A stretch of 64,000 nucleotides of DNA from Pseudooceanicola antarcticus (lineage in GTDB: Bacteria > Pseudomonadota > Alphaproteobacteria > Rhodobacterales > Rhodobacteraceae), in assembly GCF_900215355.1 (NCBI RefSeq), contig NZ_OBEA01000008.1, forward strand, positions 1 to 64,000, in the 5' to 3' direction. How positions within the stretch are numbered: position 1 is the stretch's first letter; every line of letters starts with the position of its first letter. The notes beneath the pieces are model-generated. The model had not been told where the DNA came from. It searched no databases and worked only from the letters and a program-made list of their open reading frames with translations. The translations under genes and the position numbers were made by a program. Shown here piece by piece: positions 43,623 to 52,100 of this stretch.

Positions 43623-44480
43623 GTGAACACCATGACCCAGCCCGACCCGTTCATGTTGAACCAATGGTATCCGATTGCATCTCTGCAAGAGATACTGCCC
43701 GGTCAGCCCCGTGCCACCAAGCTCTTTGGCCAGCGTATCAGCTATGAACGTAACGTCGCGGGCGCCCTGCAGGTCAGCGATGGCAGCCGCGCCCTGCCGG
43801 TGCTCGAGCAATACGGCTGCCTCTGGACCTCGCTCGGCGAGCCGGACGAACTCTTCGATGTGCCCGAATATGCCGAGCCCGACCGGCGCAATGTCAACGC
43901 GGGCTCCGTCGGCGTGCAGGTCTCGGCGCAGCGCGGCATCGAGAACTTCCTCGACATGGGCCACTTCCCCTACGTGCACACCGGCATCCTGGGTGCCCTG
44001 CCCCATACCGAGGTCAAGGAATACAATGTCGAGATGATCCGCGACGGCCGCGAAATCATCGCCACCGAATGCCTCTTCTACCAGCCCATGGCCTCGACCG
44101 TGTCGACCTCGGGCGCGGATGTGGAATACATCTACCGGGTGCCCCACCCCACCTGCTCGGTGCTCTACAAGAGCTCTCCGATGGATGAGAAGCGGCTGGA
44201 TGCCATCGCGCTCTTCGGCCAGCCCACGGGCGAGGAAACTTTCCGCGGCCACATGGTGCTGTCGATCCTCGACGACGTGAACACCGACGATTTCATCAGC
44301 TATTTCCAGCTGCACATCTTCGGCCAGGACAAGCCGATCCTCGAGAACCAGATGCCCAAGCGCCTGCCGCTTGATCCGCGCGCCGAGACCCCGATCCGCG
44401 CCGACAAGACCTCGATCATGTATCGCCGCTGGCTGACCGGCCATGGCGTGACCTACGGCACGATCCCGGCAGCGGCCTGA
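43623..44480 (+). CDS. ndmC-like: Rieske-less non-heme iron oxygenase subunit (NdmC-like)
   Basis: This 285-residue protein is the catalytic domain of a VanA/NdmA-type ring-hydroxylating or demethylating oxygenase, but it lacks the Rieske domain. The normal N-terminal start (FMLNQWYPIAS) runs straight from an ISYERN strand to LEQYGCLWTSLGEP with no C-x-H and C-x2-H pairs between. The mononuclear iron site is visible: NFLDMGHFPYVH with D111, H114 and H119. GTG at 43623 is preferred because GGAGAG lies five bases upstream. The next gene encodes a reductase that carries the missing Rieske domain. Exactly this split is known for NdmC of caffeine-degrading Pseudomonas putida CBB5, an N7-demethylase of 7-methylxanthine. 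The substrate here is unproven. Confidence 0.85.
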   Translation: MNTMTQPDPFMLNQWYPIASLQEILPGQPRATKLFGQRISYERNVAGALQVSDGSRALPVLEQYGCLWTSLGEPDELFDVPEYAEPDRRNVNAGSVGVQVSAQRGIENFLDMGHFPYVHTGILGALPHTEVKEYNVEMIRDGREIIATECLFYQPMASTVSTSGADVEYIYRVPHPTCSVLYKSSPMDEKRLDAIALFGQPTGEETFRGHMVLSILDDVNTDDFISYFQLHIFGQDKPILENQMPKRLPLDPRAETPIRADKTSIMYRRWLTGHGVTYGTIPAAA

Positions 44481-44498
44481 GGCGAGAAGGACCTGAAC

Positions 44499-46181
44499 AT
44501 GCACGACAAGACCTGGGTCCCGGTGGCCAACAGCACCGACCTTGCGCCGCATCACGTCTTCCAGGGACGGCTGATGGGACAGGAGCTGGCGATCTGGCGG
44601 GCCGATGACGGCCATGTCAACGTCTGGGAGAACCGCTGCCTGCACCGTGGCGTGCGCCTCTCCATCGGCATCAACACCGGCAGCGAGCTGGTCTGCCAGT
44701 ACCACGGCTGGCGCTATGCCAACCGCAATGCCGGCTGCACCTATATTCCCGCCCACCCCGCCGATGCCCCGGCGCGCACCATCTGCTCGAAGACCTGGCC
44801 GGTGATCGAGACGGGCGGGCTGATCTGGACCCACTTTGAAGACCGCGACCCGCCCCTGCCCGAGCTGCCCGAGGGCGGCGCGGCGCTGCGGCCCCTGCCC
44901 CTTGCGGCCGCGCCCGAGATGGTGCGCGAGAGCCTTGCGGGCCTCGCGCCCGAAGGCTTCGGCCCCCTCGACGAGACGCTTCAGGCCCGCGGCCCCGCGG
45001 GTTCGCTGCACCTGATGGTCCAGCCCGCCGACGCGGGCCGCGCCGTGATCCGCGGCATCGTGCAAAGCGACGAGCCCGAGCTGGCGCTGCTGCGCCGCCT
45101 CAACCTCTTCCTGCGCTCCGCCCGTGACCAGATCCTGGCCCAGGCGGCGCTGACCCCGGCCCCCGAGCCCATCCCGCACCGCCCCGAGCGCGTCTCGGAG
45201 GAGCTGGCAGAGATGCCCGAGATGGTTTCGGGCCCCGCCCGCCTGCGGGTCCAGGTGGCAAAGAAGGAGCTGGTGGCCAAGGACATCGTCGCGCTCGAGC
45301 TGGAGCCCCTGCGTGGCGCGCTGCCCGCCTCTCAGCCCGGCGCCCATATCGACGTGGCGCTGCCCAACGGGCTGCTGCGGCAATATTCACTGGTCAACGC
45401 GCCGGGCGAGACCGGTCGTTATGTCATCGGCGTGAAGCGCGAGCCCGAAAGCACCGGCGGCTCGGCGGCGATCCACGACAGCCTGGCCGAGGGCGACCTG
45501 CTGGCGATCTCGGAGCCGCGCAACAATTTCACCCTGCGCCGCGATGTCGAAGAGACGATCCTTGTCGCCGGCGGCATCGGGGTGACGCCGCTGCTGTCGA
45601 TGGCCGCCGCGCTGAAGGACGACGGGCTCCCCTTCCGCCTGCACTACTTCGCCGGCAGCGAAGAGCAGATCGCCTTCGGCGAACGCCTGGCCGCGCTTGG
45701 CGACCGGTTGGTCAACTACATCGGCCTCGACCCCGAGAAGACCGCCCTGGCGCTGAAGGGTATCCTCAAATCCCCGGCTCCCCATGCACAGGTCTATGTC
45801 TGCGGCCCCGCGCCGATGCTGGACGTCACACGCGCCACCGCCGCCGAAGCGGGCTGGCCCGACGCCGCCGTGCATTTCGAGTATTTCGCCAACACCCGCG
45901 AGATCGACACCTCGTCGAGCTTCCGCATCGAGCTGGCGCGCTCTGCCGTGACGCTGGAGGTGCCCGCCGGGCGCTCCATCCTGTCGGTCCTGCAGGAGGC
46001 GGGCGTCGCGCCGCCCTCGTCCTGTTGCCAGGGGGCCTGCGGCACCTGCATGGCCCGCGTCATCGAAGGCGAGCCCGACCACCAGGACGTCTATCTGAGC
46101 GAGGCCGAGAAGGCCGCCGGAGACAAGATCCTGACCTGTGTCAGCCGTGCAAAGTCCGACCGCCTCATCCTGGATCTCTGA
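44499..46181 (+). CDS. ndmD-like: Rieske-containing oxygenase reductase (NdmD-like)
   Basis: This 560-residue electron-transfer protein has four parts. An N-terminal Rieske [2Fe-2S] domain has ligands C47, H49, C66 and H69 (CLHRG, CQYHGW). A middle region of about 130 residues (100-230) looks like the shrunken remains of an oxygenase domain. A ferredoxin-reductase module follows, with flavin motif RQYS (294-297) and NAD motif GGIGVTP. A C-terminal plant-type [2Fe-2S] domain has C509, C514, C517 and C547. Electrons would pass from NAD(P)H through flavin and ferredoxin to the Rieske centre, then to the NdmC-like subunit. NdmD of P. putida CBB5 has the same unusual N-terminal Rieske domain. It is 18 bases behind the oxygenase gene and three bases before the GST-like gene. 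Confidence 0.87.
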   Translation: MHDKTWVPVANSTDLAPHHVFQGRLMGQELAIWRADDGHVNVWENRCLHRGVRLSIGINTGSELVCQYHGWRYANRNAGCTYIPAHPADAPARTICSKTWPVIETGGLIWTHFEDRDPPLPELPEGGAALRPLPLAAAPEMVRESLAGLAPEGFGPLDETLQARGPAGSLHLMVQPADAGRAVIRGIVQSDEPELALLRRLNLFLRSARDQILAQAALTPAPEPIPHRPERVSEELAEMPEMVSGPARLRVQVAKKELVAKDIVALELEPLRGALPASQPGAHIDVALPNGLLRQYSLVNAPGETGRYVIGVKREPESTGGSAAIHDSLAEGDLLAISEPRNNFTLRRDVEETILVAGGIGVTPLLSMAAALKDDGLPFRLHYFAGSEEQIAFGERLAALGDRLVNYIGLDPEKTALALKGILKSPAPHAQVYVCGPAPMLDVTRATAAEAGWPDAAVHFEYFANTREIDTSSSFRIELARSAVTLEVPAGRSILSVLQEAGVAPPSSCCQGACGTCMARVIEGEPDHQDVYLSEAEKAAGDKILTCVSRAKSDRLILDL

Positions 46182-46184
46182 GAC

Positions 46185-46826
46185 ATGATCAAACTCTACG
46201 ACTTCGACCTCTCGGGGAATTGCTACAAGGTCCGGCTGCTGCTCGGCATCCTCGGCCTCGAATTTGAACGCAAGAACGTCGACTTCTTCCCCGGTTTCAA
46301 GCACCGCGCCGCCGAGTTCCTCGCGGTGAACCCCCTGGGCCAGCTGCCGGTGCTGGAAGACGGCGACCTCAGCCTGCGCGACAGCCATGCGATCCTGGTC
46401 TACCTGGCCTCGAAATACGATGGCTCCGGGCGCTGGTATCCGACGGGCGATGCGGCGCTTCTGGGCGAAATCCAGCAATGGCTCTCGCTGGCCGAGGGCC
46501 TGACCGCAACCGCCTCGGCGGCGCGACTAGCCGAGGGGATGGATTTCGACTTCGACGCCGAGGCCGCCCGCAAGGGCGCCTACCGCCTCTTCGACGTGCT
46601 CGACGAACACCTGTGGTTCCGCGAGCGCGAGGGATCCGACTGGATCTGCGCGCCCGCGCATCCGACCATCGCCGACCTGGCCTGCTTCCCCTATGTGATG
46701 CTGTCCGAAGAGGGCGGCGTCTCGCGCGAGGACTACCCGGCGATCCGGCGCTGGACCGACCGGGTGAAGCGCATCCCCGGCTTCTCGGTCATGCCCGGCA
46801 TCTTCCCCGCCCAGCTCGGGTCCTGA
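46185..46826 (+). CDS. ndmE-like: Glutathione S-transferase-like protein (NdmE-like)
   Basis: This 213-residue protein has a thioredoxin-like N-terminal GST domain (MIKLYDFDLSGNCYKVRLLL, NPLGQLPVLEDGDLSLRDSHAILVYL) and a helical C-terminal domain. In a typical GST the DSHAI(S) motif binds glutathione. In caffeine degraders the GST-like NdmE is not a free transferase but a structural partner that holds NdmC and NdmD together. Its place directly after the oxygenase and reductase genes, and the Rieske-less state of the oxygenase, make the same role likely here. A genuine glutathione-dependent activity cannot be excluded. Confidence 0.83.
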   Translation: MIKLYDFDLSGNCYKVRLLLGILGLEFERKNVDFFPGFKHRAAEFLAVNPLGQLPVLEDGDLSLRDSHAILVYLASKYDGSGRWYPTGDAALLGEIQQWLSLAEGLTATASAARLAEGMDFDFDAEAARKGAYRLFDVLDEHLWFREREGSDWICAPAHPTIADLACFPYVMLSEEGGVSREDYPAIRRWTDRVKRIPGFSVMPGIFPAQLGS

Positions 46827-46829
46827 TTG

Positions 46830-48194
46830 ATGGGCACAGCAGACTTCGCCCGTGTCATCACGGGCACCGCCTTTCATACCCCCGCCCGGGACCGTCTGGA
46901 GGTGCTGGAAGACCACGCCTTCGTGCTGGATTCCACGGGGACCATCACCCAGATGCTGCCCGCAGGCGATGCCCGCCGGACAGAACTCGTCGAGGCCGCC
47001 CGCAGCCGCGGCGTGCTCGAGGAACTGCCCAAGGGCAGCTTCCTGATCCCCGGTCTGGTCGACCTGCACATCCACGCGCCGCAATGGCCGCAGCTCGGCA
47101 AGGCACTGGATGCGCCGCTCGAGGTCTGGCTGCATAAGTACACCTTCCCCATGGAGGCGCGCTTCGCCGATACCGCCTTCGCGGCCGAGGTCTATGACGA
47201 GATGGTCGCCACCCTGCTGGCCCATGGCACCACCACGGCGGTCTATTTCGGATCGGTCGAGGTCGAGCCCAACCTGGTGCTGGCCGAGGCCTGCCTGCGC
47301 CATGGCCAGCGGGCGCTGATCGGCAAGGTCGCCATGGACGACCCCGACAATTGCCCGCCCTACTACCGCGACGACAGCGCCCAGGCCGGTCTGGACGCCA
47401 CGCGCCGCTTCATCACCGAGCTGCGCCAGATGGCCGGAGAGGACCCGCTGGTGCTGCCGGTGGTCACCCCGCGCTTCATCCCCTCCTGCTCGGACGAGCT
47501 TTTGGCCGGTCTCGGGGCGCTGGCGAAAGAGCTCGACTGCCACGTGCAGACCCATTGCTCGGAAAGCGACTGGGAGGTCGGCCATGTCGCCGCCCGTCTC
47601 GGCCAGACCGATTGCGAGGCGCTCTCGGGGCATGGTCTGCTGACCGAACGCACGGTGCTGGCGCATTCCAACTTCATCACCGAGGACGACATGGGCCTGC
47701 TTTGTGCCCATGGCTCAGCCGTGGCCCATTGCCCGATGTCCAACGCCTATTTCGCCAATGCGGTCTTCCCGCTTCGCCAGGCGCTGGAGCGCGGTGTGAA
47801 GGTTGGGCTCGGCACCGATATCTCGGGCGGCTTCAGCCCCTCGCTCTTCGATGCGGCGCGCCATGCGCTTATGGCCTCGCGCCATGCGGCCTCCGGCACC
47901 GACCCCTCGCTGCCCCCCGAGGCACGCGGCCCCGGCAGCCGCCCGCTCAGCACGGTCGAGACCTTCTGGCTGGCCACCGCCTCCGGCGGCGCGGCGCTGG
48001 ATCTGCCGATCGGGCAATTCGCCCCCGGCTACCGTTTCGATGCCCTGGCGATCGAAGCCAATGCGCCGGGCTCGGGCTTCCGCCATTACGCCGCGCTCGA
48101 TGCGCCGGAAGATTGTTTCGAGAAACTGGTGCTGACCGCGGACCGGGGTGCCATCGCGCGCATCTGGGTCGACGGCACGCCCCGGCTCGACTGA
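46830..48194 (+). CDS. guaD: Guanine deaminase (amidohydrolase)
   Basis: This 454-residue zinc amidohydrolase converts guanine to xanthine and ammonia. Metal ligands are in PGLVDLHIHAPQW (H80, H82), THCSESDWEVGH, AHSNFI and GLGTDISGG. The stretch AHCPMSNAYFANAVFPLRQALE and the PQW motif after HIH mark it as guanine deaminase rather than another chlorohydrolase. The ATG at 46830 is chosen; a TTG just before it is also in frame. It is the last gene of the operon and lies three bases behind the GST-like gene. It suggests that the oxygenase complex makes or uses a guanine-type purine. Confidence 0.9.
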   Translation: MGTADFARVITGTAFHTPARDRLEVLEDHAFVLDSTGTITQMLPAGDARRTELVEAARSRGVLEELPKGSFLIPGLVDLHIHAPQWPQLGKALDAPLEVWLHKYTFPMEARFADTAFAAEVYDEMVATLLAHGTTTAVYFGSVEVEPNLVLAEACLRHGQRALIGKVAMDDPDNCPPYYRDDSAQAGLDATRRFITELRQMAGEDPLVLPVVTPRFIPSCSDELLAGLGALAKELDCHVQTHCSESDWEVGHVAARLGQTDCEALSGHGLLTERTVLAHSNFITEDDMGLLCAHGSAVAHCPMSNAYFANAVFPLRQALERGVKVGLGTDISGGFSPSLFDAARHALMASRHAASGTDPSLPPEARGPGSRPLSTVETFWLATASGGAALDLPIGQFAPGYRFDALAIEANAPGSGFRHYAALDAPEDCFEKLVLTADRGAIARIWVDGTPRLD

Positions 48195-48200
48195 GCAAAT

Positions 48201-48227
48201 CCCCGCGCCGGGCCTTCCGGCGCGGGG
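48201..48227. terminator. Terminator between convergent guaD and manganese importer operons
   Basis: A perfect 11-bp stem (CCCCGCGCCGG / CCGGCGCGGGG) with a 5-nt loop lies six bases after the guaD stop and 17 bases from the end of the leftward operon. Confidence 0.75.
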
Positions 48228-48243
48228 CCTCAGGTCCTTGGAC

Positions 48244-49086
48244 CTAGCCCGGCACCCCCATGCGTGAAGCGCGGCGGGTGGCGATGTTGCGCCAGATGAA
48301 GGCCACGAGGAAGATCGCCGTCAGCACCAGGACCACGGTCGCCGCCGGGGCGCTGTCCAGCCAGAAGCTGGCATAGGTGCCCAGCAACATCGAGACCGCG
48401 CAGACCAGGACCGAGATCGCCAGCATGCGCCCGAAGCTGCGGGTGATGAGGAAGGCGATGGCCCCCGGCGCGATCAGCAGCGCCACGGCCAGGATCAGCC
48501 CCGTCGCGGTCAGCGTGGCGACGATGGTCAGCGACAGCAGCGTCAGCAGCCCGTAGTGCAAAAGCCCCACGGCCAGCCCCGAGGCCCGTGCCTGCGCCGG
48601 GTCGAAGGCATGCAGCAACAGGTCCTTCCACTTCAGCAGCAGCGCGCCCGAGACCACCAGGGCGATCATGCCCGCGGTCCAGAGATCCTCTGTCCCCACC
48701 CCCAGCATGTTGCCGAAGAGGATATGGTCGAGGTGCACATTGGTATGGATCGAGGTGTAGAGCACGATCCCCAGCCCGAACATGCCCGAGAAGACGACCC
48801 CCATGATGGTGTCCTGCTTCACGCGGGAGTTCTCGGCCAGGTAGCCCGTGGCCAGGGCGGTGGCCATGCCCGCGCCGAAGGCGCCGAGGATCAGCGGGAA
48901 GCCCAGGATATAGGCCAGCACCACGCCGGGCAGGATGGCATGAGAGATCGCGTCTCCCATCAGCGCCCAGCCCTTGAGCACCAGGAAGCACGACAGCAGC
49001 CCGGTCGGCACCGCGACGATGGCGCCGATCAGGAAGGCCTTCTGCATGAAGGCGAATTGCAGTGGCATCAGCAGGGTGTCGATCAT
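48244..49086 (-). CDS. sitD: Manganese/iron ABC transporter permease (SitD-like)
   Basis: This 280-residue permease belongs to the ABC-3 (ZnuB/SitC/SitD) family of metal importers. About eight hydrophobic helices are visible, with landmarks such as VLKGWALMGDAISHAILPGVVLAYILGFPLI in the first third, and IAPGAIAFLITRSFGRML in the later third. It overlaps the previous permease gene by four bases. Two related permeases form the channel. The metal is judged from the binding protein; last gene of a four-gene operon. Confidence 0.88.
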   Translation of the reverse strand: MIDTLLMPLQFAFMQKAFLIGAIVAVPTGLLSCFLVLKGWALMGDAISHAILPGVVLAYILGFPLILGAFGAGMATALATGYLAENSRVKQDTIMGVVFSGMFGLGIVLYTSIHTNVHLDHILFGNMLGVGTEDLWTAGMIALVVSGALLLKWKDLLLHAFDPAQARASGLAVGLLHYGLLTLLSLTIVATLTATGLILAVALLIAPGAIAFLITRSFGRMLAISVLVCAVSMLLGTYASFWLDSAPAATVVLVLTAIFLVAFIWRNIATRRASRMGVPG

Positions 49087-49955
49087 GCGGCGGCCTCCCC
49101 GCTGTCGTCGGCCAGCGCCTCGGCGGCGCGACGACGGGCGGCCAGCATCCCGTGCTTCGGCGCCCAGAGGAAGACGCCCAGGAAGATCAGCGTTTGCAGG
49201 ATGACGATCACGCCCCCCGTCGCCCCGTCGAGGAAGTACGAGATATAGGCGCCGGCGAAGCTGGTCCCGGTGCCGATGGCGACCGAGGTGACGATCAGCC
49301 GGGGGAAGCGGTCACAGAGCAGGTAGGCCGTGGCCCCCGGCGTGACCACCATGGCGATGACCAGGAAGGCCCCCACGGTCTGCATCGCCGCCACCACCGA
49401 GGCCGAGAGCAGCACGAAGAACACCGCCTTCAGCAAACCCGGCCGCAGCCCGATGGAGCGCGCATGGCTTTCGTCGAAGAAGACCACCATCAGGTCCTTC
49501 CACTTGGCCAACAGCACGATGAGAGAGACGACACCGATGATCACCAGCTGCAGGGTGTCCTCCGGCGCGATGGCCAGGATATTGCCCATGGTGATGGTCT
49601 GGATCGACACGGCTATGGGGTTCACCGAGGCCATGAAGAGGCCAAGCCCGAAGAAGCTGGTGAAGATCAGCCCGATGATCACATCGACCTTCAGGCCCGA
49701 GCGGTCCGACAGGAAGAGCATCGCCGCCGCCGCCAGCCCGCCCGAAACGAAGGCGCCAAGGGCGAAGGGCAGGCCCAGCATGTAGGCGCCTGCCACGCCG
49801 GGCACGACCGAATGGGACAGCGCATCACCGATCAGCGACCAGCCCTTGAGCATCAGGTAGGACGACAGGAAGGCGCAGACCCCGCCCACCAGGGCCGAGA
49901 CCCACATGGCATTGACCATGTAGCCGTAGGAGAAGGGCTCCAGCAGCGGGCTCAT
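49083..49955 (-). CDS. sitC: Manganese/iron ABC transporter permease (SitC-like)
   Basis: This 290-residue ABC-3 family permease has landmarks [32 protein letters not shown] near residues 35-65, [18 protein letters not shown] and a cytoplasmic C-terminal tail. It overlaps the ATPase and SitD-like genes by four bases each. The two permeases in one operon match sitABCD rather than znuABC, which has one permease. Confidence 0.88.
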   Translation of the reverse strand: MSPLLEPFSYGYMVNAMWVSALVGGVCAFLSSYLMLKGWSLIGDALSHSVVPGVAGAYMLGLPFALGAFVSGGLAAAAMLFLSDRSGLKVDVIIGLIFTSFFGLGLFMASVNPIAVSIQTITMGNILAIAPEDTLQLVIIGVVSLIVLLAKWKDLMVVFFDESHARSIGLRPGLLKAVFFVLLSASVVAAMQTVGAFLVIAMVVTPGATAYLLCDRFPRLIVTSVAIGTGTSFAGAYISYFLDGATGGVIVILQTLIFLGVFLWAPKHGMLAARRRAAEALADDSGEAAA

Positions 49956-50866
49956 TCACCGCCCTCCTGCACCTTGGTCTGCTCGCCGTATTGCACGAAA
50001 GGACGCTCGTCATCGGTCAGTATGGTGACGTGGCGCGCGTCCTCGTCGTCATGCAGGTCGGTGCCCCCCAGGGTGAAGTGGCGCAGCACGCCGCCGAAGG
50101 CCTGGGCCAGGTTCTCGTGGGTGAAGGTGGTCTCGGTGGGCCCGAAGCCCAGCACGGTGCCCTTGACCAGCACGGTGCGGTCGCAGAACTCGGGCACGGT
50201 GCCAAGGTTGTGGGTCGAGACCAGCATTACCCGCCCCTCGTCGCGCAGCTCGCGCAGCAGCTGGATGATCTGGTCCTCTGTCTTCACGTCGACGCCGGTG
50301 AAGGGCTCGTCCAGCAGGATCACCTGACCCTCCTGCGCCAGCGCGCGGGCCAGGAAGACACGCTTCTTCTGACCGCCCGAAAGCTCTCCGATCTGGCGCT
50401 TGCGGAAGTCCAGCATGTTGACCCGGCCCAGCGCCTGTTCGACGGCGGCATGGTCGGCCGCCTTCGGGCGACGCAGGAAGCCCATGTGGCCATAGCGGCC
50501 CATCATCACCACATCCTCGACCAGCACCGGGAAGGACCAGTCGACCTCCTCGCTCTGCGGCACATAGGCCACGAGGTTGCGCCGCAGCGCCTCGCGCACG
50601 GTCATGCCGAGCAGCCGGATCTCTCCGCCCGCCACCGGCACGAAGCCCATGATCGCCTTGAACAAGGTGGATTTGCCGGCCCCGTTGACCCCGACGAGCG
50701 CGGTGACGGTGCCGCGCGGGATCTCGAAGCTGGCATGACGCAGGGCCGTGTGGCCGTTGCGGTAGGTGACCGTCACATCGGCGGCCATGATGCCGCCGGC
50801 GGGGTCGGTGTCGAAGCTTGCCTTCCGGCCCGGCTCCGTCACCGGGACTTGCTGTTCGTCTTTCAT
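49952..50866 (-). CDS. sitB: Manganese/iron ABC transporter ATP-binding protein (SitB-like)
   Basis: This 304-residue ATPase has one ABC domain: Walker [10 protein letters not shown] near residue 58, signature LSGGQKKR, Walker [13 protein letters not shown]. The first 30 residues before the domain and the last 45 (beyond the switch His) are extensions, the C-terminal one rich in acidic and His residues ([17 protein letters not shown]), which could bind metal. It lies 79 bases behind the binding-protein gene, with hairpins in the gap. Confidence 0.88.
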   Translation of the reverse strand: MKDEQQVPVTEPGRKASFDTDPAGGIMAADVTVTYRNGHTALRHASFEIPRGTVTALVGVNGAGKSTLFKAIMGFVPVAGGEIRLLGMTVREALRRNLVAYVPQSEEVDWSFPVLVEDVVMMGRYGHMGFLRRPKAADHAAVEQALGRVNMLDFRKRQIGELSGGQKKRVFLARALAQEGQVILLDEPFTGVDVKTEDQIIQLLRELRDEGRVMLVSTHNLGTVPEFCDRTVLVKGTVLGFGPTETTFTHENLAQAFGGVLRHFTLGGTDLHDDEDARHVTILTDDERPFVQYGEQTKVQEGGE

Positions 50867-50886
50867 CTCATTCGCTTTCCGCCGGT

Positions 50887-50936
50887 GCCACCACCAGGTG
50901 GCGGGTCGGCCAGTGACGGGCCGCCCCGGGGCGGCC
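50887..50936 (-). terminator. Two hairpins between metal-binding protein and ATPase genes
   Basis: Two GC-rich hairpins occupy the 79-base gap: GCCACC/GGTGGC (50887-50902) and GGCCGCC/GGCGGCC (50919-50936). They match the pattern seen after other binding-protein genes in the window and may raise the binding-protein message level. Confidence 0.42.
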
Positions 50937-50945
50937 GCGCCGCAC

Positions 50946-51848
50946 TCAACTCAGACCGTCTTCCAGGCCATTTGCAATGGTTTCCGCCGTCACACGCAGA
51001 AGATCGAGGTAGGAGGGCACCGGGCCGCCCTCTTTCGACAGGCTGTCGACGTAGAGAACGCCGCCGTAATGGGCACCCGTCTCGCGCGCCACCTGCTCGG
51101 CCGGAGAGGTGTTCACCGTGCTCTCGCAGAAGACCACCGGGATCTCGTTGTCGCGCACCCCGTCGATGACCGCGCGCACCTGCTGCGGCGTGCCCATCTG
51201 GTCGGCGTTCATCGGCCAGAGGTACAGCTCCTTCATGCCGAAATCGCGGGCCAGGTAGCTGAAGGCGCCCTCGCAGGTCACCAGCCAACGCTGCGTCTCG
51301 GGGATCTCGGCGATCTCGGCGCGCAGGGGCTCCAGCGTGGCCTTCAGCTCTGCCGCGTAGGCCTCGGCATTGGCGGCATAGATCTCGGCGTTCTCGGGGT
51401 CCTGCTCGCTCAGGGCCTTGCGGATGTTCTCGATGTAGATCAGCGCGTTATCCAGGCCCATCCAGGCATGGGGATTGGGCAGGCCCTCGTAGGCGCCGGC
51501 CGCGATCGGGATCGGGTCGATCCCGTCCGAAAGCGTCGCCGAGGGCACGTCGCGCAGGTTCGCAAGGAACTGCTCGAACCAGAGCTCGAGGTTCAACCCG
51601 TTCCACAGTACGAGGTCGGCATCCTGCGCCCGCACGATGTCGCGCGGGGTGGGCTGGTAGCCGTGGATCTCGGCACCGGGCTTGGTGATCGAAGCCACCT
51701 CGGCGGCGTCCCCCGCCACCTGGCTTGCCATGTCGGCCAGCACGGTGAAGGTGGTCACCACCTTCAGCTTCTCCGCCGCCCATGCCCCCTGCCCCAGCGC
51801 CAGGGCCAGCGCGGCGCCTCCAAGCAGCGATCTTGCCACGGTCCTCAT
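50946..51848 (-). CDS. sitA: Manganese ABC transporter substrate-binding protein (SitA-like)
   Basis: This 300-residue periplasmic protein belongs to the cluster A-I metal-binding family (PsaA/SitA/ZnuA). A Sec signal ends after residue 25 (GAWAAE). The four expected metal ligands are all present: H62, H127, E193 and D268. The His2-Glu-Asp set favours Mn(II) (or Fe(II)), and the His-rich loop of zinc-specific ZnuA is absent. The ATG at 51848 follows an AGAG-type weak site. It is the first gene of the leftward operon, with a possible Fur/Mur-type box upstream. Confidence 0.9.
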   Translation of the reverse strand: MRTVARSLLGGAALALALGQGAWAAEKLKVVTTFTVLADMASQVAGDAAEVASITKPGAEIHGYQPTPRDIVRAQDADLVLWNGLNLELWFEQFLANLRDVPSATLSDGIDPIPIAAGAYEGLPNPHAWMGLDNALIYIENIRKALSEQDPENAEIYAANAEAYAAELKATLEPLRAEIAEIPETQRWLVTCEGAFSYLARDFGMKELYLWPMNADQMGTPQQVRAVIDGVRDNEIPVVFCESTVNTSPAEQVARETGAHYGGVLYVDSLSKEGGPVPSYLDLLRVTAETIANGLEDGLS

Positions 51849-51867
51849 CTCTGCATCCTTTTGTTGC

Positions 51868-51878
51868 GAGTTATTCTC
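51868..51878. promoter_or_regulatory. Possible Fur/Mur-type box upstream of sitA
   Basis: GAGTTATTCTC carries a GAG/CTC inverted pair around an AT core, inside a 21-bp stretch ending CATGTAA, 20 bases before the sitA start. Alphaproteobacterial manganese importers are often controlled by Mur (a Fur relative) at similar AT-cored sites. The match is loose. Confidence 0.3.
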
Positions 51879-52100
51879 ATGTAAGAGCGCGACGACGCGG
51901 GAAGTCAAGGCTCCTGAGAACCATTCGCAAGAAAAAGCCGGCCCCGGTCTCTCCCTGCCCGAATGCTGCGCTGCGACAGGGTCGCTTTCTGCATCTGCAC
52001 GGGTAACTCTTGCGGTGAACGCAACAAACCTGCCGATCTTTGCAATTTTTGTTGCCCTCGCCCGGCTTCTAAGGTGAGGCACGATCCAAGGGAGGATACC

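Noticed and set aside
43623-44480. Oxygenase gene as a pseudogene or truncated Rieske protein
   Set aside because: The missing Rieske segment is supplied by the next gene, the frame is intact with a good ribosome binding site, and the iron-site residues are kept. The split matches the NdmC/NdmD arrangement.
46830-48194. Generic atrazine/melamine chlorohydrolase-type amidohydrolase
   Set aside because: The HIHAPQW and CPMSNAYFANAVFPL motifs are those of guanine deaminase.
48244-51848. Zinc importer (znuABC)
   Set aside because: Two permease genes are present, the binding protein lacks a His-rich loop and has Asp as fourth ligand, which fits a manganese/iron importer.
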